This document shows, piece by piece, positions 48,126 to 57,053 of a stretch of 64,000 bases of DNA. The stretch covers positions 1-64,000 of the forward strand of contig NZ_MLQS01000024.1 of assembly GCF_001866055.1 (NCBI RefSeq). Reading direction: 5' to 3'. Both the position numbers and the translations under genes were made by a program. The stretch's first letter is position 1; every line of letters starts with the position of its first letter. The notes below the pieces were generated by a model. That model was not told where the DNA came from and made no database searches. It saw nothing but the letters and a program-made list of their open reading frames with translations. Origin of the DNA: Anaerobacillus alkalidiazotrophicus (GTDB lineage: Bacteria > Bacillota > Bacilli > Bacillales_H > Anaerobacillaceae).

Positions 48126-49001
48126 ATGAAAACTTTCAAAAAGGTTTATGTTGAAATTACGAGTGTTTGTAACCTAGCATGTAGTTTTTGTCCACCTACT
48201 GAACGGTCCAAACAATTTATCCAAATAGATCAATTTAACTATATATTAGATCAAATAAGACCTCATACGAAGTATATCTATCTTCATGTAAAAGGAGAGC
48301 CACTTTTACATCCAAAGATCGACCAACTTCTTGATATTAGCCACGAAAAAGGATTTAAAGTAAACATAACGACGAATGGTACATTGCTGAAAAAAGCCAA
48401 GCATAAAATTTTGATGAAACCAGCGTTACGGCAAATGAACTTTTCGTTACACAGTTTTGATGGTCACCCCGGTTCAACAAACAGACATGAGTATATTACT
48501 TCGATACTTTCATTTGCTAAAGAGGCTGTAGAACAAAGCAAGATGATCGTTTCCTTACGCTTATGGAATTTAGATCAAGATAATGCCACAAACGCAGAAA
48601 AAAAACGTAATCGTGAAGCGCTAGAAATTATTGAAAAAGAATTTGACTTAGATTACCAAATCGAAGAAAAGATCTCCCCAGGTACTGGCGTGAAAGTTGC
48701 TGACCGAATTTACTTAAACCAAGATTATGAATTTAAATGGCCTGCTTTACATGAGGAAGAAGATGATGGCAAAGGGTTTTGCCATGCGCTAAGAAGTCAA
48801 GCTGCCATATTAACGAATGGTGTTGTTGTTCCTTGCTGTCTTGATGGTGAAGGAGTAATAAATTTAGGAAACGTCTACCAAACTTCTTTTTCTGAAATAG
48901 TAGACGGTAAACGTGCAAATAATATTTATCATGGTTTTTCAAGACGAGAAGCAGTAGAAGAACTATGTAGAAAGTGCGGGTATCGTAAACGCTTTGGTTA
49001 A
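48126..49001 (+). CDS. Radical SAM protein with SPASM-type C-terminus
   Basis: A 291-residue enzyme with the radical SAM motif C-x3-C-x2-C in CNLACSFC (residues 15-22), the glycine-rich KGEPLLHP (about 57-64) and NITTNGTLL. The C-terminal domain has a SPASM-like cysteine set: FCHALRSQAAILTNG, VVPCCLDGEG, then ELCRKCGYRKRF. Such proteins modify peptides or other small substrates, but no precursor peptide or partner gene is adjacent. CAAGGAG precedes the ATG. It is monocistronic with its own terminator. Confidence 0.88.
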   Translation: MKTFKKVYVEITSVCNLACSFCPPTERSKQFIQIDQFNYILDQIRPHTKYIYLHVKGEPLLHPKIDQLLDISHEKGFKVNITTNGTLLKKAKHKILMKPALRQMNFSLHSFDGHPGSTNRHEYITSILSFAKEAVEQSKMIVSLRLWNLDQDNATNAEKKRNREALEIIEKEFDLDYQIEEKISPGTGVKVADRIYLNQDYEFKWPALHEEEDDGKGFCHALRSQAAILTNGVVVPCCLDGEGVINLGNVYQTSFSEIVDGKRANNIYHGFSRREAVEELCRKCGYRKRFG

Positions 49002-49008
49002 GGTAAAG

Positions 49009-49035
49009 CACGCCAGTCTCAGGCGTGTATTTTTT
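49009..49035 (+). terminator. Terminator of the radical SAM gene
   Basis: The arms cacgcc and ggcgtg, with loop agtctca, are followed by tatttttt. Confidence 0.8.
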
Positions 49036-49075
49036 GTAAACAAATGGGGCAATTTTTTATAAAGCCTTAAAGTAA

Positions 49076-49109
49076 AAAGATGCCCTAGACTATTGTCCAG
49101 GACATCTTT
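49076..49109 (-). terminator. Terminator of the qox operon
   Basis: The arms aaagatgccc and ggacatcttt pair with one mismatch; on the minus strand tttactttaa follows. Confidence 0.75.
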
Positions 49110-49115
49110 TCTTCA

Positions 49116-49418
49116 TTAATGAGCCATATGACCAGATGTTAAGATCCAGATCGAACCAAACACGATTACAGCTGCTAAGAAAAAGCTATATACCATATTA
49201 ACGATGTTTGCCTTTCCGTCTTTACCTTCTGTCACGTGCATGAACATGATTAATTGCAAACCAGCTTGTAGGAGTGCTAATGTTCCTATGATCGCCATAA
49301 TTGCACCTGTAGAAAGGTTTGTGCGAAATGCAACGATGATTGCCAAAATGGTCATTACTATCGATGATAAAAATCCAAACACTTCTTTTTTGGGAAAACT
49401 GCTTGTTGGCTGTGCCAT
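49116..49418 (-). CDS. qoxD: aa3-type quinol oxidase subunit IV (QoxD)
   Basis: 100 residues, three transmembrane helices, with the subunit-IV pattern LLQAGLQLIMFMHVTEGKDG (about 49-68) and a short hydrophilic start. It supports assembly of the terminal oxidase. It starts 2 bp after the qoxC stop and is the last gene of qoxABCD. Confidence 0.93.
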   Translation of the reverse strand: MAQPTSSFPKKEVFGFLSSIVMTILAIIVAFRTNLSTGAIMAIIGTLALLQAGLQLIMFMHVTEGKDGKANIVNMVYSFFLAAVIVFGSIWILTSGHMAH

Positions 49419-49419
49419 A

Positions 49420-50025
49420 TTACATCACCATCCCTTGGATATAGACGAATGTAAAAATGAAGATCCATACAACGTCTAAGAAATGCCAATACAAGCTAAT
49501 GATAAACACTTTACGTGCCGTAACAGTCGTTAACCCGCGACGATAAACTTGTAAAATAATTAGAAGCATCCAACCTATACCTAAAGCAACGTGCAATCCA
49601 TGAGTACCAAGGAGTGCGTATAAACTAGATAGAAATGCACTTGTTTGCATTGTTGCTCCCATATGAACATAATGAGCAAACTCCATCACTTCCATCCCGA
49701 TAAACGCAATACCTAAAAGCATTGTAATTGCTAACCATAACAACACACCATTTTCATTGTTACGACGCATTTCATGAATCGCAAGTCCGCATGTGAAACT
49801 ACTTGTTAATAGAATAAACGTTAGTATTAATACATCTTTCAAAACGAACATATCTTGTGGTGTTGGTCCACCTACTGTACGATCTTGCAGGACAAAGTAA
49901 GTGGCGAAAAGCGTGGCAAATAATACGATTTCTGCACCAAGGAACACCCAAAAACCAAGAATATTCATTTGGTTTTGCTGAGTTTGATACTCCAACGGTA
50001 AGGATTTATCAACACTAGCTGCCAT
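49420..50025 (-). CDS. qoxC: aa3-type quinol oxidase subunit III (QoxC)
   Basis: 201 residues with five helices and the COX3 pattern NILGFWVFLGAEIVLFATLFATYFVL (about 21-46) and LYALLGTHGLHVALGIGWMLL (about 135-155), ending ISLYWHFLDVVWIFIFTFVY. It overlaps the qoxB stop by 1 bp (TAATG). Confidence 0.95.
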   Translation of the reverse strand: MAASVDKSLPLEYQTQQNQMNILGFWVFLGAEIVLFATLFATYFVLQDRTVGGPTPQDMFVLKDVLILTFILLTSSFTCGLAIHEMRRNNENGVLLWLAITMLLGIAFIGMEVMEFAHYVHMGATMQTSAFLSSLYALLGTHGLHVALGIGWMLLIILQVYRRGLTTVTARKVFIISLYWHFLDVVWIFIFTFVYIQGMVM

Positions 50026-51980
50026 TATAAATCACCTCTCCAACTTTGTTCTGTACGAGTTACTTCGTCAACACCAACATAATAACCGTCATCGTAATCA
50101 AATGAGCGCATGATGAGGCCGGCGACAATTAACGTCGAAGCAACAAGTGCCGGTATTAGCCATTCAAATACTAGGAACAATCCTACGATTGTGAATGCAA
50201 CACCCATAAAGAACGGAATACCTGAATTACTTGGCATATGCACTTTTTCAATTTCTTCTTTCTGTAAATGAATTTTTCCTTCTTTCTTCATTTTCCAATA
50301 AGCATCAATTGAATCAACTACTGGCAGCTTCGCAAAGTTATAATGTTGTACTGGTGAAGCAGTTGCCCACTCAAGTGTACGACCATCCCACGGGTCGTTT
50401 GAAACTTCGCGGGAAGCATAACGGAAGCTATAGTAAATGTTGTAACAGAAAGCCGCAAAACCAGCTGCTAATACTAATGAACCCATAAATGAAATCATTA
50501 GTAACGGTTCCCATCCAAGTCCTTCTTGGTATGTGTACATACGACGAGACATACCTTTTAATCCTAAGAAGAACATTGGCATAAATGTCATGTTAAACCC
50601 TATGTTGAATAACCAGAAATGCCATCTACCGATTCGTTCGTTAAGAAGGAAACCGAAGATTTTTGGCCACCAGTAGTAAAGAGCTGCAAATACCGCAAAC
50701 ACAACCCCAGGAATTAATACATAGTGGAAATGCGCAACTAAGAACATTGTATTATGGTATTGATAGTCAGCGGCAGCCATTGCCAACATAACCCCTGTAA
50801 CCCCACCAATCGTAAACGTTGGAATAAACGCTAATGACCAAAGCATTGCTGTTGTCATTTGGATGCGACCTTTACGCATCGTAAATAACCAGTTGAAAAT
50901 TTTCATACCAGTCGGTACGGCAATTAACATTGTTGTAATCGAGAAAACCGAGTTAACGACAGGTCCTGATCCCATTGTAAAGAAGTGGTGAACCCATACA
51001 AGCATACTTAAAATCGCAATACCAACGATCGAGATAACCATTGAACTATATCCATATAAGTTTTTACGTGAGTGTGTGGCAATAATTTCTGAGTAAATAC
51101 CAAATGCAGGTAGAGCTACGATATATACCTCAGGGTGACCCCATAACCAAAATAGGTTCGCCCAGTGCATTGGTTCCCCACCACCAGAAATAGTAAAAAT
51201 ATGAGTTCCAAAAATACGATCTAATCCCATGTAAGCTAAAGCTACAGTAAAAATTGGGAATGCAGCAACGATAATAACTGATGCAATAAATGATGTCCAT
51301 GTGAACATCGGCATGCGCATTAACGTCATTCCTTTAGTACGCATTTTTAATATTGTTACGATAAAGTTAATTCCCGACATTAGTGTACCAATTCCAGCAA
51401 TCTGTAGGGAAATTGCATAATAGTTATTAGCAATACTTGGTGTAAATTCTTTACCAGCGAGTGGGAAATATGACGTCCATCCAACGTCAGGCGCACCACC
51501 GATAACAAATGCAATGTTAAATAACATCGCACCACTGAAAAATAACCAGAAACTTAATGCATTTAACTGTGGAAACGCTACATCACGTGCTCCTATTTGT
51601 AATGGAATAATGACGTTCATTAAACCGATTAATAATGGCATCGCCATAAATAAAATCATAATTATGCCGTGAGCAGTAAATATCTCGTTATAATGCTGAG
51701 CACTTAATATCTCCATCCCTGGCCGAGATGTTTGTGCACGCATCATTAATCCGTCCATTCCACCACGGAAGAACATGACTACCCCAGCTAAAATATACAT
51801 GATACCAATTTTTTTATGATCTACAGTCGTTAGCCATTCTGTCCATAGCCAACCCCATTTTTTAAAATACGTTAACCCTGCAACGATCGCAATCGACGTT
51901 AGTAAAATAGCAATCTGAGAAGCTAAAATTATCGGATCACCAGTTACTAGAATTTCATTAAATTTAATGCCCGTGCCCAT
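50025..51980 (-). CDS. qoxB: aa3-type quinol oxidase subunit I (QoxB)
   Basis: The catalytic heme-copper subunit, 651 residues. Heme a and heme a3/CuB ligands are visible: EIFTAHGIIMILFMAMP, WGHPEVYIVALPAFG (the H-P-E-V-Y Tyr-His cross-link site, about 283-288), VWVHHFFTMG (about 333-342) and FLVAHFHYVLIPG (about 418-430). The long C-terminal extension DYDDGYYVGVDEVTRTEQSW and close similarity to QoxB rather than CtaD point to a menaquinol oxidase. The ATG at 51980 is well spaced from AGGAGG; the start lies inside the end of qoxA. Confidence 0.96.
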   Translation of the reverse strand: MGTGIKFNEILVTGDPIILASQIAILLTSIAIVAGLTYFKKWGWLWTEWLTTVDHKKIGIMYILAGVVMFFRGGMDGLMMRAQTSRPGMEILSAQHYNEIFTAHGIIMILFMAMPLLIGLMNVIIPLQIGARDVAFPQLNALSFWLFFSGAMLFNIAFVIGGAPDVGWTSYFPLAGKEFTPSIANNYYAISLQIAGIGTLMSGINFIVTILKMRTKGMTLMRMPMFTWTSFIASVIIVAAFPIFTVALAYMGLDRIFGTHIFTISGGGEPMHWANLFWLWGHPEVYIVALPAFGIYSEIIATHSRKNLYGYSSMVISIVGIAILSMLVWVHHFFTMGSGPVVNSVFSITTMLIAVPTGMKIFNWLFTMRKGRIQMTTAMLWSLAFIPTFTIGGVTGVMLAMAAADYQYHNTMFLVAHFHYVLIPGVVFAVFAALYYWWPKIFGFLLNERIGRWHFWLFNIGFNMTFMPMFFLGLKGMSRRMYTYQEGLGWEPLLMISFMGSLVLAAGFAAFCYNIYYSFRYASREVSNDPWDGRTLEWATASPVQHYNFAKLPVVDSIDAYWKMKKEGKIHLQKEEIEKVHMPSNSGIPFFMGVAFTIVGLFLVFEWLIPALVASTLIVAGLIMRSFDYDDGYYVGVDEVTRTEQSWRGDL

Positions 51981-52914
51981 GTTCATGACCTCCTTCTGTC
52001 GATCTAGGCTCTATCGTGTTTAATCTTTTTTCATAATCTTCATCTACCACTTTATAGTAGTTACGATATCCATCTTGATGTAGGAAAATTTGTGCATTTG
52101 GATCAGCATGATTTACCCATTGTAAGTGGGTTTCGTTAAACGTCATACGACCAACAACACCTGGATATAACAATTCCATATAATTTTCTTGTGTTAGTGT
52201 CGGAGCAGTTTCTTTCACATCCTGCACCCACTGTTCGTAATCGGCTTGTGTTTTCGCAACTACGTCAAAATCCATGTAGGTGTAACCTTGGCCATTAAAG
52301 TTCGTGTTACGACCCATAAATGTACCAGGTCGTTCAGCTAGTAGGTAAAGCTCGTTTTCCATGTTCGCCATCGCGTACTTCTGTCCACCTAATTGAGGCA
52401 CCCAAAAAGACTGCATCGTACTCGCAGACGTTAATTTAAAAAGAATCGGGGTATCCACTGGTATATTTGCATAGTTAACCGTTTGAATATCTTCTTCTGG
52501 GTAACTAAAGATCCATTTCCAGTCTGCTGCTGTCACGTGGATTGTAATTGGTTCTTTATCTTCATACCCTTTTGGAACATCTTCAACCGCAAACGTTACG
52601 AGAACCGTTGGGATTGTTAATGCAATTACAATTAGTAGAGGGATTACAGTCCATGTAATTTCTAATGCTAGACTGCCTTTTTCCTCTTCAGGTTCATAGT
52701 CCTTATTTTTAGATGTTTCACGATACTTCCAGACGATATAAATAAAGAGTGCAAAAACAATCATCACAACAATCGCCATCATCAATAGAGAAAAATTAAT
52801 TAAATCTAGGATACTCCTAGCCTGCGGTCCCTCTGGTTGGAAAACAACCATTTCACAACCACTAAGTACTGTTAGCAGTCCTAAAACAAACAGTGATAAA
52901 AGTAGTTTTTTCAC
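51964..52914 (-). CDS. qoxA: aa3-type quinol oxidase subunit II (QoxA) lipoprotein
   Basis: 316 residues. The signal peptide MKKLLLSLFVLGLLTVLSGC ends with the lipobox cysteine 20. Two helices follow (about 37-62 and 85-108), then the periplasmic cupredoxin-like domain. The CuA cysteine cluster of cytochrome c oxidases is absent (STMQSFWVPQLGGQKYAMAN instead), which identifies a quinol oxidase. The tail GGHEHGHGH is histidine-rich, unusual for QoxA. The start is a GTG preceded by GAAGGGAG. First in qoxABCD. Confidence 0.95.
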   Translation of the reverse strand: MKKLLLSLFVLGLLTVLSGCEMVVFQPEGPQARSILDLINFSLLMMAIVVMIVFALFIYIVWKYRETSKNKDYEPEEEKGSLALEITWTVIPLLIVIALTIPTVLVTFAVEDVPKGYEDKEPITIHVTAADWKWIFSYPEEDIQTVNYANIPVDTPILFKLTSASTMQSFWVPQLGGQKYAMANMENELYLLAERPGTFMGRNTNFNGQGYTYMDFDVVAKTQADYEQWVQDVKETAPTLTQENYMELLYPGVVGRMTFNETHLQWVNHADPNAQIFLHQDGYRNYYKVVDEDYEKRLNTIEPRSTEGGHEHGHGH

Positions 52915-53322
52915 AAGAGTAACTCCCTTCTTTTCAGACTACCTCATCTCTATATATGTAAAATTTAGGTGAGATAGTCTCATTTAATTTAGTTAACATT
53001 TGGCAAAAAAAGTTTTCACTATAGACAAGGTGTTAATATCTAAAAATAGTTTACGAGAAAAAATAAAGAAATTCTGTGTCTAAAGTGTGAACTTTTTGTG
53101 TCGGATTATTTTAGGAAGTAATGAAAACTATGTTTTTTACTTTTTTTGCCACTGTTAACATTTCTTACATTTATTATAATTCTTTGAATCTCTATATACC
53201 AACAATTTGACTCACAAGCCAATTGAAGAAAAGGAAAGAAGACCATTTGTGAACTTTTTGTGAACGAATAATGTTTTAACTATTCTTAATTTTATATTTT
53301 GTTATTTTCCGATAATAAAAAA
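52915..53322. promoter_or_regulatory. qoxA upstream region with direct repeats resembling ResD sites
   Basis: TTTGTGAAC occurs twice, 11 bp apart (53246-53254 and 53257-53265). A degraded pair (GTGTGAACTTTTTGTGTCG) lies at 53085-53103, also 11 bp apart. The reported ResD motif is TTTGTGAAT. A leader dyad gactacctca/tgagatagtc spans 52940-52980. No gene is seen. Control by ResD is inferred from the motif alone. Confidence 0.4.
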
Positions 53323-53366
53323 GATTGACGAAAACGTCCACCATAGGTGGTTCATTTTTGTCAACC
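53323..53366 (-). terminator. Terminator of the MurE-like gene
   Basis: A 20-bp imperfect stem (gattgacgaaaacgtccacc with ggtggttcatttttgtcaacc) is followed on the minus strand by ttttttatt. Confidence 0.85.
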
Positions 53367-53432
53367 TTTTATTTAATGATTTTTGGAAAGGAGTCTCCCA
53401 CTTTAAGCGCTGCTAAGTGATGGATAGTTCAC

Positions 53433-54866
53433 TTACCCAGAATGTTCTAAGTAGTTAAGGGTTTCACGGTCAGACGTACTTGGTAAAGTAAACTGATGTT
53501 TATAGAGTTCTGGTCCCTTCCCAGTTATTAATACAGTATCATCACCTTCAACTACACCCCATGCGTATTTTATAGCCTCTGTTCGATCGACTATAACTTT
53601 ACATTTTTTGTTATCACATTTATTTATCAACTCATTCATCTGCGCGGTCATATCATTAATATCTTCACCATTTAAATCATCTAACGTAAGGATGGTTTCG
53701 TTACATAAATTTGTAGAAGCTTTAAGCATTGGTAATCGTTTTTGCTGATCTCGTTTTCCCCGAAAACCAAAAATATGAAACAATTTACCTTTCGTTAGAT
53801 TTCTTGATGTTGATAAACAATGAATGAGTGCATCAGGACTATGGGCGTAATCAACGATAAACTTAGCATTGTTCGGATGATTGTATTGTTCAAACCGTCC
53901 AGGTACACCTTGAAACGTTTGAAGCGCGTGAATAATTTCTTCGGGTTCAAGACCAAGTCGCCTTGCCGTCAAGTATGCTTGCATCGTATTCCAAATGTTA
54001 TGTATCCCAGGTAATATGGAAAATAACGTATAGGTATGGATGCCATCTTTTATCACAAACGTTGGTTTTTCATACGTTTTAATTTCTAATAACTGAAGTT
54101 GGTCTTTATCTTTTTCACCAAATGAAAACACATGTTTTCTTTCATTTTCCAACTGGCTAATTAGCCGTTCGCCCCAGTTAGTATAACTGCCTACAATAGC
54201 CTCGCCATTCTTATTCATCAATTCAAATAATTTTGACTTTGCTTTAAAATAACTGTCTAGGGTACCATGATAATCTAAATGTTCATGGCTAAGATTCGTG
54301 AAAAGGCCATAATCAATCGAAGTACCTTCTAGTCTATGTTGGTCGATACCGTGTGAGGAAGCTTCCATTACCACGTATGAATCGTTGCTTTCGGATAACA
54401 TTTTTTGCAAAACAAGTGTATCTGGTGTCGTATTTAGTGCAGGTATTTTTTGGTCATTAATCACATGCTCGACCGTTCCAAAAAGGGAACAACTCTCTCC
54501 TACAGTATTAAGGATATGTCTAATTAAGTAAGAAGTCGTTGTCTTTCCATTTGTCCCTGTTACTGCAACGACCGTATGTTTTTTTGAAGGGTTACAATAG
54601 TAATGGGAAGCTAAATTTCCTAGTACTTTCCTCGAATTTTCCACCTTAAAATAAGGGATAGGAAGTCCGTTCATGTCCTTCTCTCCAACAATAGCAATAG
54701 CACCTCTTGTGATGGCATCTTGAATATACTGATGTCCATCAATGGCATTCCCATTTATAGCAACAAAGACATTACCTCGTTCTATTAACTTCGAATTAGA
54801 TTGAATACCGGTATATCTTAGGTTGTTTAAACTTTTAACTATATCGTGCAACCTTCTTTCAGACAT
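53433..54866 (-). CDS. MurE-type Mur ligase paralogue lacking the DNPR motif
   Basis: A 477-residue ATP-dependent ligase of the MurE group. It has the UDP-binding N-domain (GIQSNSKLIERGNVFVAINGN...DGHQYI), the ATP loop VAVTGTNGKTTTSYLI (about 100-115), TTPDTLVLQKML, the carbamoyl-lysine region (YHGTLDSYFKAKSKLF, about 199-214), VDYAHSPDAL and GKGPELYKHQ (in place of GKGHE-YQ). In MurE the amino acid is chosen by a DNPR or similar motif; the matching stretch here reads LTLDDLNGEDI. It is alone, far from the cell-division cluster, so it is probably not the main murE. The ATG at 54866 has AAAGGAG upstream. Confidence 0.82.
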   Translation of the reverse strand: MSERRLHDIVKSLNNLRYTGIQSNSKLIERGNVFVAINGNAIDGHQYIQDAITRGAIAIVGEKDMNGLPIPYFKVENSRKVLGNLASHYYCNPSKKHTVVAVTGTNGKTTTSYLIRHILNTVGESCSLFGTVEHVINDQKIPALNTTPDTLVLQKMLSESNDSYVVMEASSHGIDQHRLEGTSIDYGLFTNLSHEHLDYHGTLDSYFKAKSKLFELMNKNGEAIVGSYTNWGERLISQLENERKHVFSFGEKDKDQLQLLEIKTYEKPTFVIKDGIHTYTLFSILPGIHNIWNTMQAYLTARRLGLEPEEIIHALQTFQGVPGRFEQYNHPNNAKFIVDYAHSPDALIHCLSTSRNLTKGKLFHIFGFRGKRDQQKRLPMLKASTNLCNETILTLDDLNGEDINDMTAQMNELINKCDNKKCKVIVDRTEAIKYAWGVVEGDDTVLITGKGPELYKHQFTLPSTSDRETLNYLEHSG

Positions 54867-55069
54867 CTCCAAACTCCTTTAAGTTAGTAATACTAGGTAT
54901 AGATTTCTATTTTTTCTTCGTTTACATTCTTAATTATTAAGAGGAAACCATTCAAATACATAAATTGGTATTAAATAACATATTTAAAATTCCCTAGATT
55001 TCAGAAAAAAATACGTAGAAAAAAAAGACCCCTCATTGTTCGGAATACACAATCCTATACCAGAGAACT
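54867..55069. other. Intergenic DNA upstream of the MurE-like gene
   Basis: AT-rich DNA containing the promoter region of the MurE-like gene. It leads directly into repeat C2 and repeat D2, which together fill most of the 770-base gap to the kinase gene. No ORF with a ribosome site is seen. Confidence 0.4.
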
Positions 55070-55188
55070 CGTTCTAGCTTCGCTAGAACTTCCATTCAGA
55101 TGGAGTCTCAACTCCACGTGAATGGAAGTTCCCACCTACGCTCCGCTTAGAGGTGGGGGGCTATGAGCCTTAGGAACAAATCAGTTTT
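55070..55188 (+). repeat. Repeat C, copy 2
   Basis: Same three hairpins as C1 (gttctagc-ttc-gctagaac; attcagatggag/ctccacgtgaat; cccacct/aggtggg), ending gggctatgagcc and caaatcagtttta. Identity to C1 is high by eye over about 120 bp. Confidence 0.87.
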
Positions 55189-55245
55189 ATTTATACAACA
55201 ATGGTCATTGGCCTAAGTAAAAATTCACAAATTCAGCTACCATTT

Positions 55246-55421
55246 AGGACAGGGATTCCGTTATTTTTGAATAATTCGCTTTTATAAAATTTTCACGGAC
55301 ACCAGATCACTTATTTAATCAAAGCAATTAAATAATTACTATTAAGAGACTAAATAGCGGCTTCTCTGTCCGCAAAATCTTAAATTCACGTATTTTTTTC
55401 AAAATAACGGATCTGATGTCC
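55246..55421. repeat. Repeat D, copy 2
   Basis: Two forward motifs (55247 ggacagggattccgttattt, 55297 ggacaccagatcacttattt) and two inverted (about 55352 aaatagcggcttctctgtcc, 55402 aaataacggatctgatgtcc), spaced 50, 55 and 50 bp. The layout repeats D1 almost exactly, while the DNA between the motifs differs. Confidence 0.85.
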
Positions 55422-55575
55422 GAATAAGTCAGTACAGTAACTGAGTCATGGGAGAAAAGGTGAGTCAATATAGAGGGAGGCTTTTCTTTCTCTACTTAAT
55501 CATAGAGGAGAGACAAACTTTCTAGACAATTAGGCACTTTAGACAGCTTTGGAAATTCGTCATTTTATCTAAAAT

Positions 55576-55614
55576 AAAGAGGTACAAATCGTAATTTTCG
55601 ATTTGTACCTCTTT
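55576..55614. terminator. Bidirectional terminator after the two-component operon
   Basis: The perfect 16-bp arms aaagaggtacaaatcg and cgatttgtacctcttt have T-rich flanks on both strands. Confidence 0.85.
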
Positions 55615-55636
55615 TTAGTAAACGCACCCTTCTAAA

Positions 55637-57040
55637 TCATTTCAATTCTTTTGGTAAAATCAAATAAAAACTAGTTCCTTGTCCGATCTCGCTTTTTACT
55701 TTCACGCTTCCCCCATGGATTTCCACGATTTCCTTAACAATCGCTAGACCAAGGCCACTACCGCCACTTTCTCTTGAACGAGATTTATCAACTCGATAGA
55801 AACGCTCCCAAATGTGAGGTAAGTCTTCTTGACTCATACCAATCCCATTGTCCTTGATTTCAATCGTAATGTTTTTATCTTCCTCGGAAACAATTAAATG
55901 AATATAGCCATTTTTAGGCGTATATCGAATACTATTTTCGATAATGTTGATCACAGCTTGACCTAAGCGCTGTTCGTCAATTGGCGCTACAATTTCTTGA
56001 TTGTTAGCAATCACCTTACAATCAATTGACTGATGATCTAACATAAGCTGTCTAGAAGCTACAATTGATTCAAGCCAGGAAAGGATGTTTTTACGCTCCT
56101 TATAGAGAACAAGTTTACCTTCTTCAAGCTTTGTTAACTGAAATAGGTCGCTAACTAAATATTCCATCCGTTTTGCTTCGTTATAAATTACATCTAAATT
56201 GCGTCGCCAATCTGTTTCATTAATAACCTCCTGATCTCTCATGATTGCTGAATACCCTTTTATATAGGTAATCGGTGTTCGTAAATCATGTGAAATGTGA
56301 GAAATAAACTGCCTTTTTGAATCACGGTAGTCTTTTAACTGCTTTGTCATTACACGAATATCTTCTGCTAGTTGGCCTACCTCATCATCACCAGAAATGG
56401 AGAGCTTAATATCTAAATCACCATTAGAAATTTCTCTTGTAGTTTGGCTGATTTTTATTAATGGCTTAGAAACTACTTTTGTTAAATAAACGGTTAATAT
56501 GATACCTACAACTAATGCAAACAAACCCATACCTAGTAACAGTAAGGCTAACTGTTGTTTTGCTTTTTCAAATTCGCCCGTATCTTTATCCATAAAGAAA
56601 AATCCTTCTAATTTTCCATCAATATAGATTGGTTTATACGCCCAAATGTGCGGGATATGGAAATCAATACCTGTATTGATATATTGCAAGTTCTCTCCAT
56701 GAGTTGTTTGTTGTTTTTTAATCCAGATCTGATATTGATATAACCAATCAAACTGGATCTCCCCTGAAGAATCAATCATATTTAAATTCGGGTCAAAATA
56801 CACTAACTGAACATGCCGTTCACGATTTTTTTCAACCGCTAAGTAAGAAACAACTTCTGAATCCATACCTTCTTCAATCATCACGGTATAGGCACGTAAC
56901 TCATCAAGAGCTTCATGGGCTAGATGTTCTTTATAAAAGTTTTTAAAAAAATGGTAAGAAAGGATAACCATTGTACTAATAATAATTAAGAGGATTATTA
57001 AAACAAAACCCGTAATTTTCCTTGAAAGCTTCTTTTTCAT
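55637..57040 (-). CDS. Sensor histidine kinase (HAMP-HisKA-HATPase)
   Basis: A 467-residue kinase with two membrane helices (about 9-32 and 165-185) around an extracytoplasmic sensor domain, a HAMP linker (about 187-240), HisKA with H in FISHISHDLRTPITYIKG (about 252-269), and a HATPase with NIIENSIRYTPKNG, KDNGIGM and GGSGLGL. The ATG at 57040 has AGAAGG upstream. It lies 13 bp after the response-regulator gene. The stimulus is unknown. Confidence 0.92.
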   Translation of the reverse strand: MKKKLSRKITGFVLIILLIIISTMVILSYHFFKNFYKEHLAHEALDELRAYTVMIEEGMDSEVVSYLAVEKNRERHVQLVYFDPNLNMIDSSGEIQFDWLYQYQIWIKKQQTTHGENLQYINTGIDFHIPHIWAYKPIYIDGKLEGFFFMDKDTGEFEKAKQQLALLLLGMGLFALVVGIILTVYLTKVVSKPLIKISQTTREISNGDLDIKLSISGDDEVGQLAEDIRVMTKQLKDYRDSKRQFISHISHDLRTPITYIKGYSAIMRDQEVINETDWRRNLDVIYNEAKRMEYLVSDLFQLTKLEEGKLVLYKERKNILSWLESIVASRQLMLDHQSIDCKVIANNQEIVAPIDEQRLGQAVINIIENSIRYTPKNGYIHLIVSEEDKNITIEIKDNGIGMSQEDLPHIWERFYRVDKSRSRESGGSGLGLAIVKEIVEIHGGSVKVKSEIGQGTSFYLILPKELK

Positions 57041-57053
57041 TCTTATGTCCTTC

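Noticed and set aside
51964..52914. Cytochrome c oxidase (CtaC) rather than QoxA
   Set aside because: The CuA cysteine pair is missing and no heme c domain is present, so it is a quinol oxidase.
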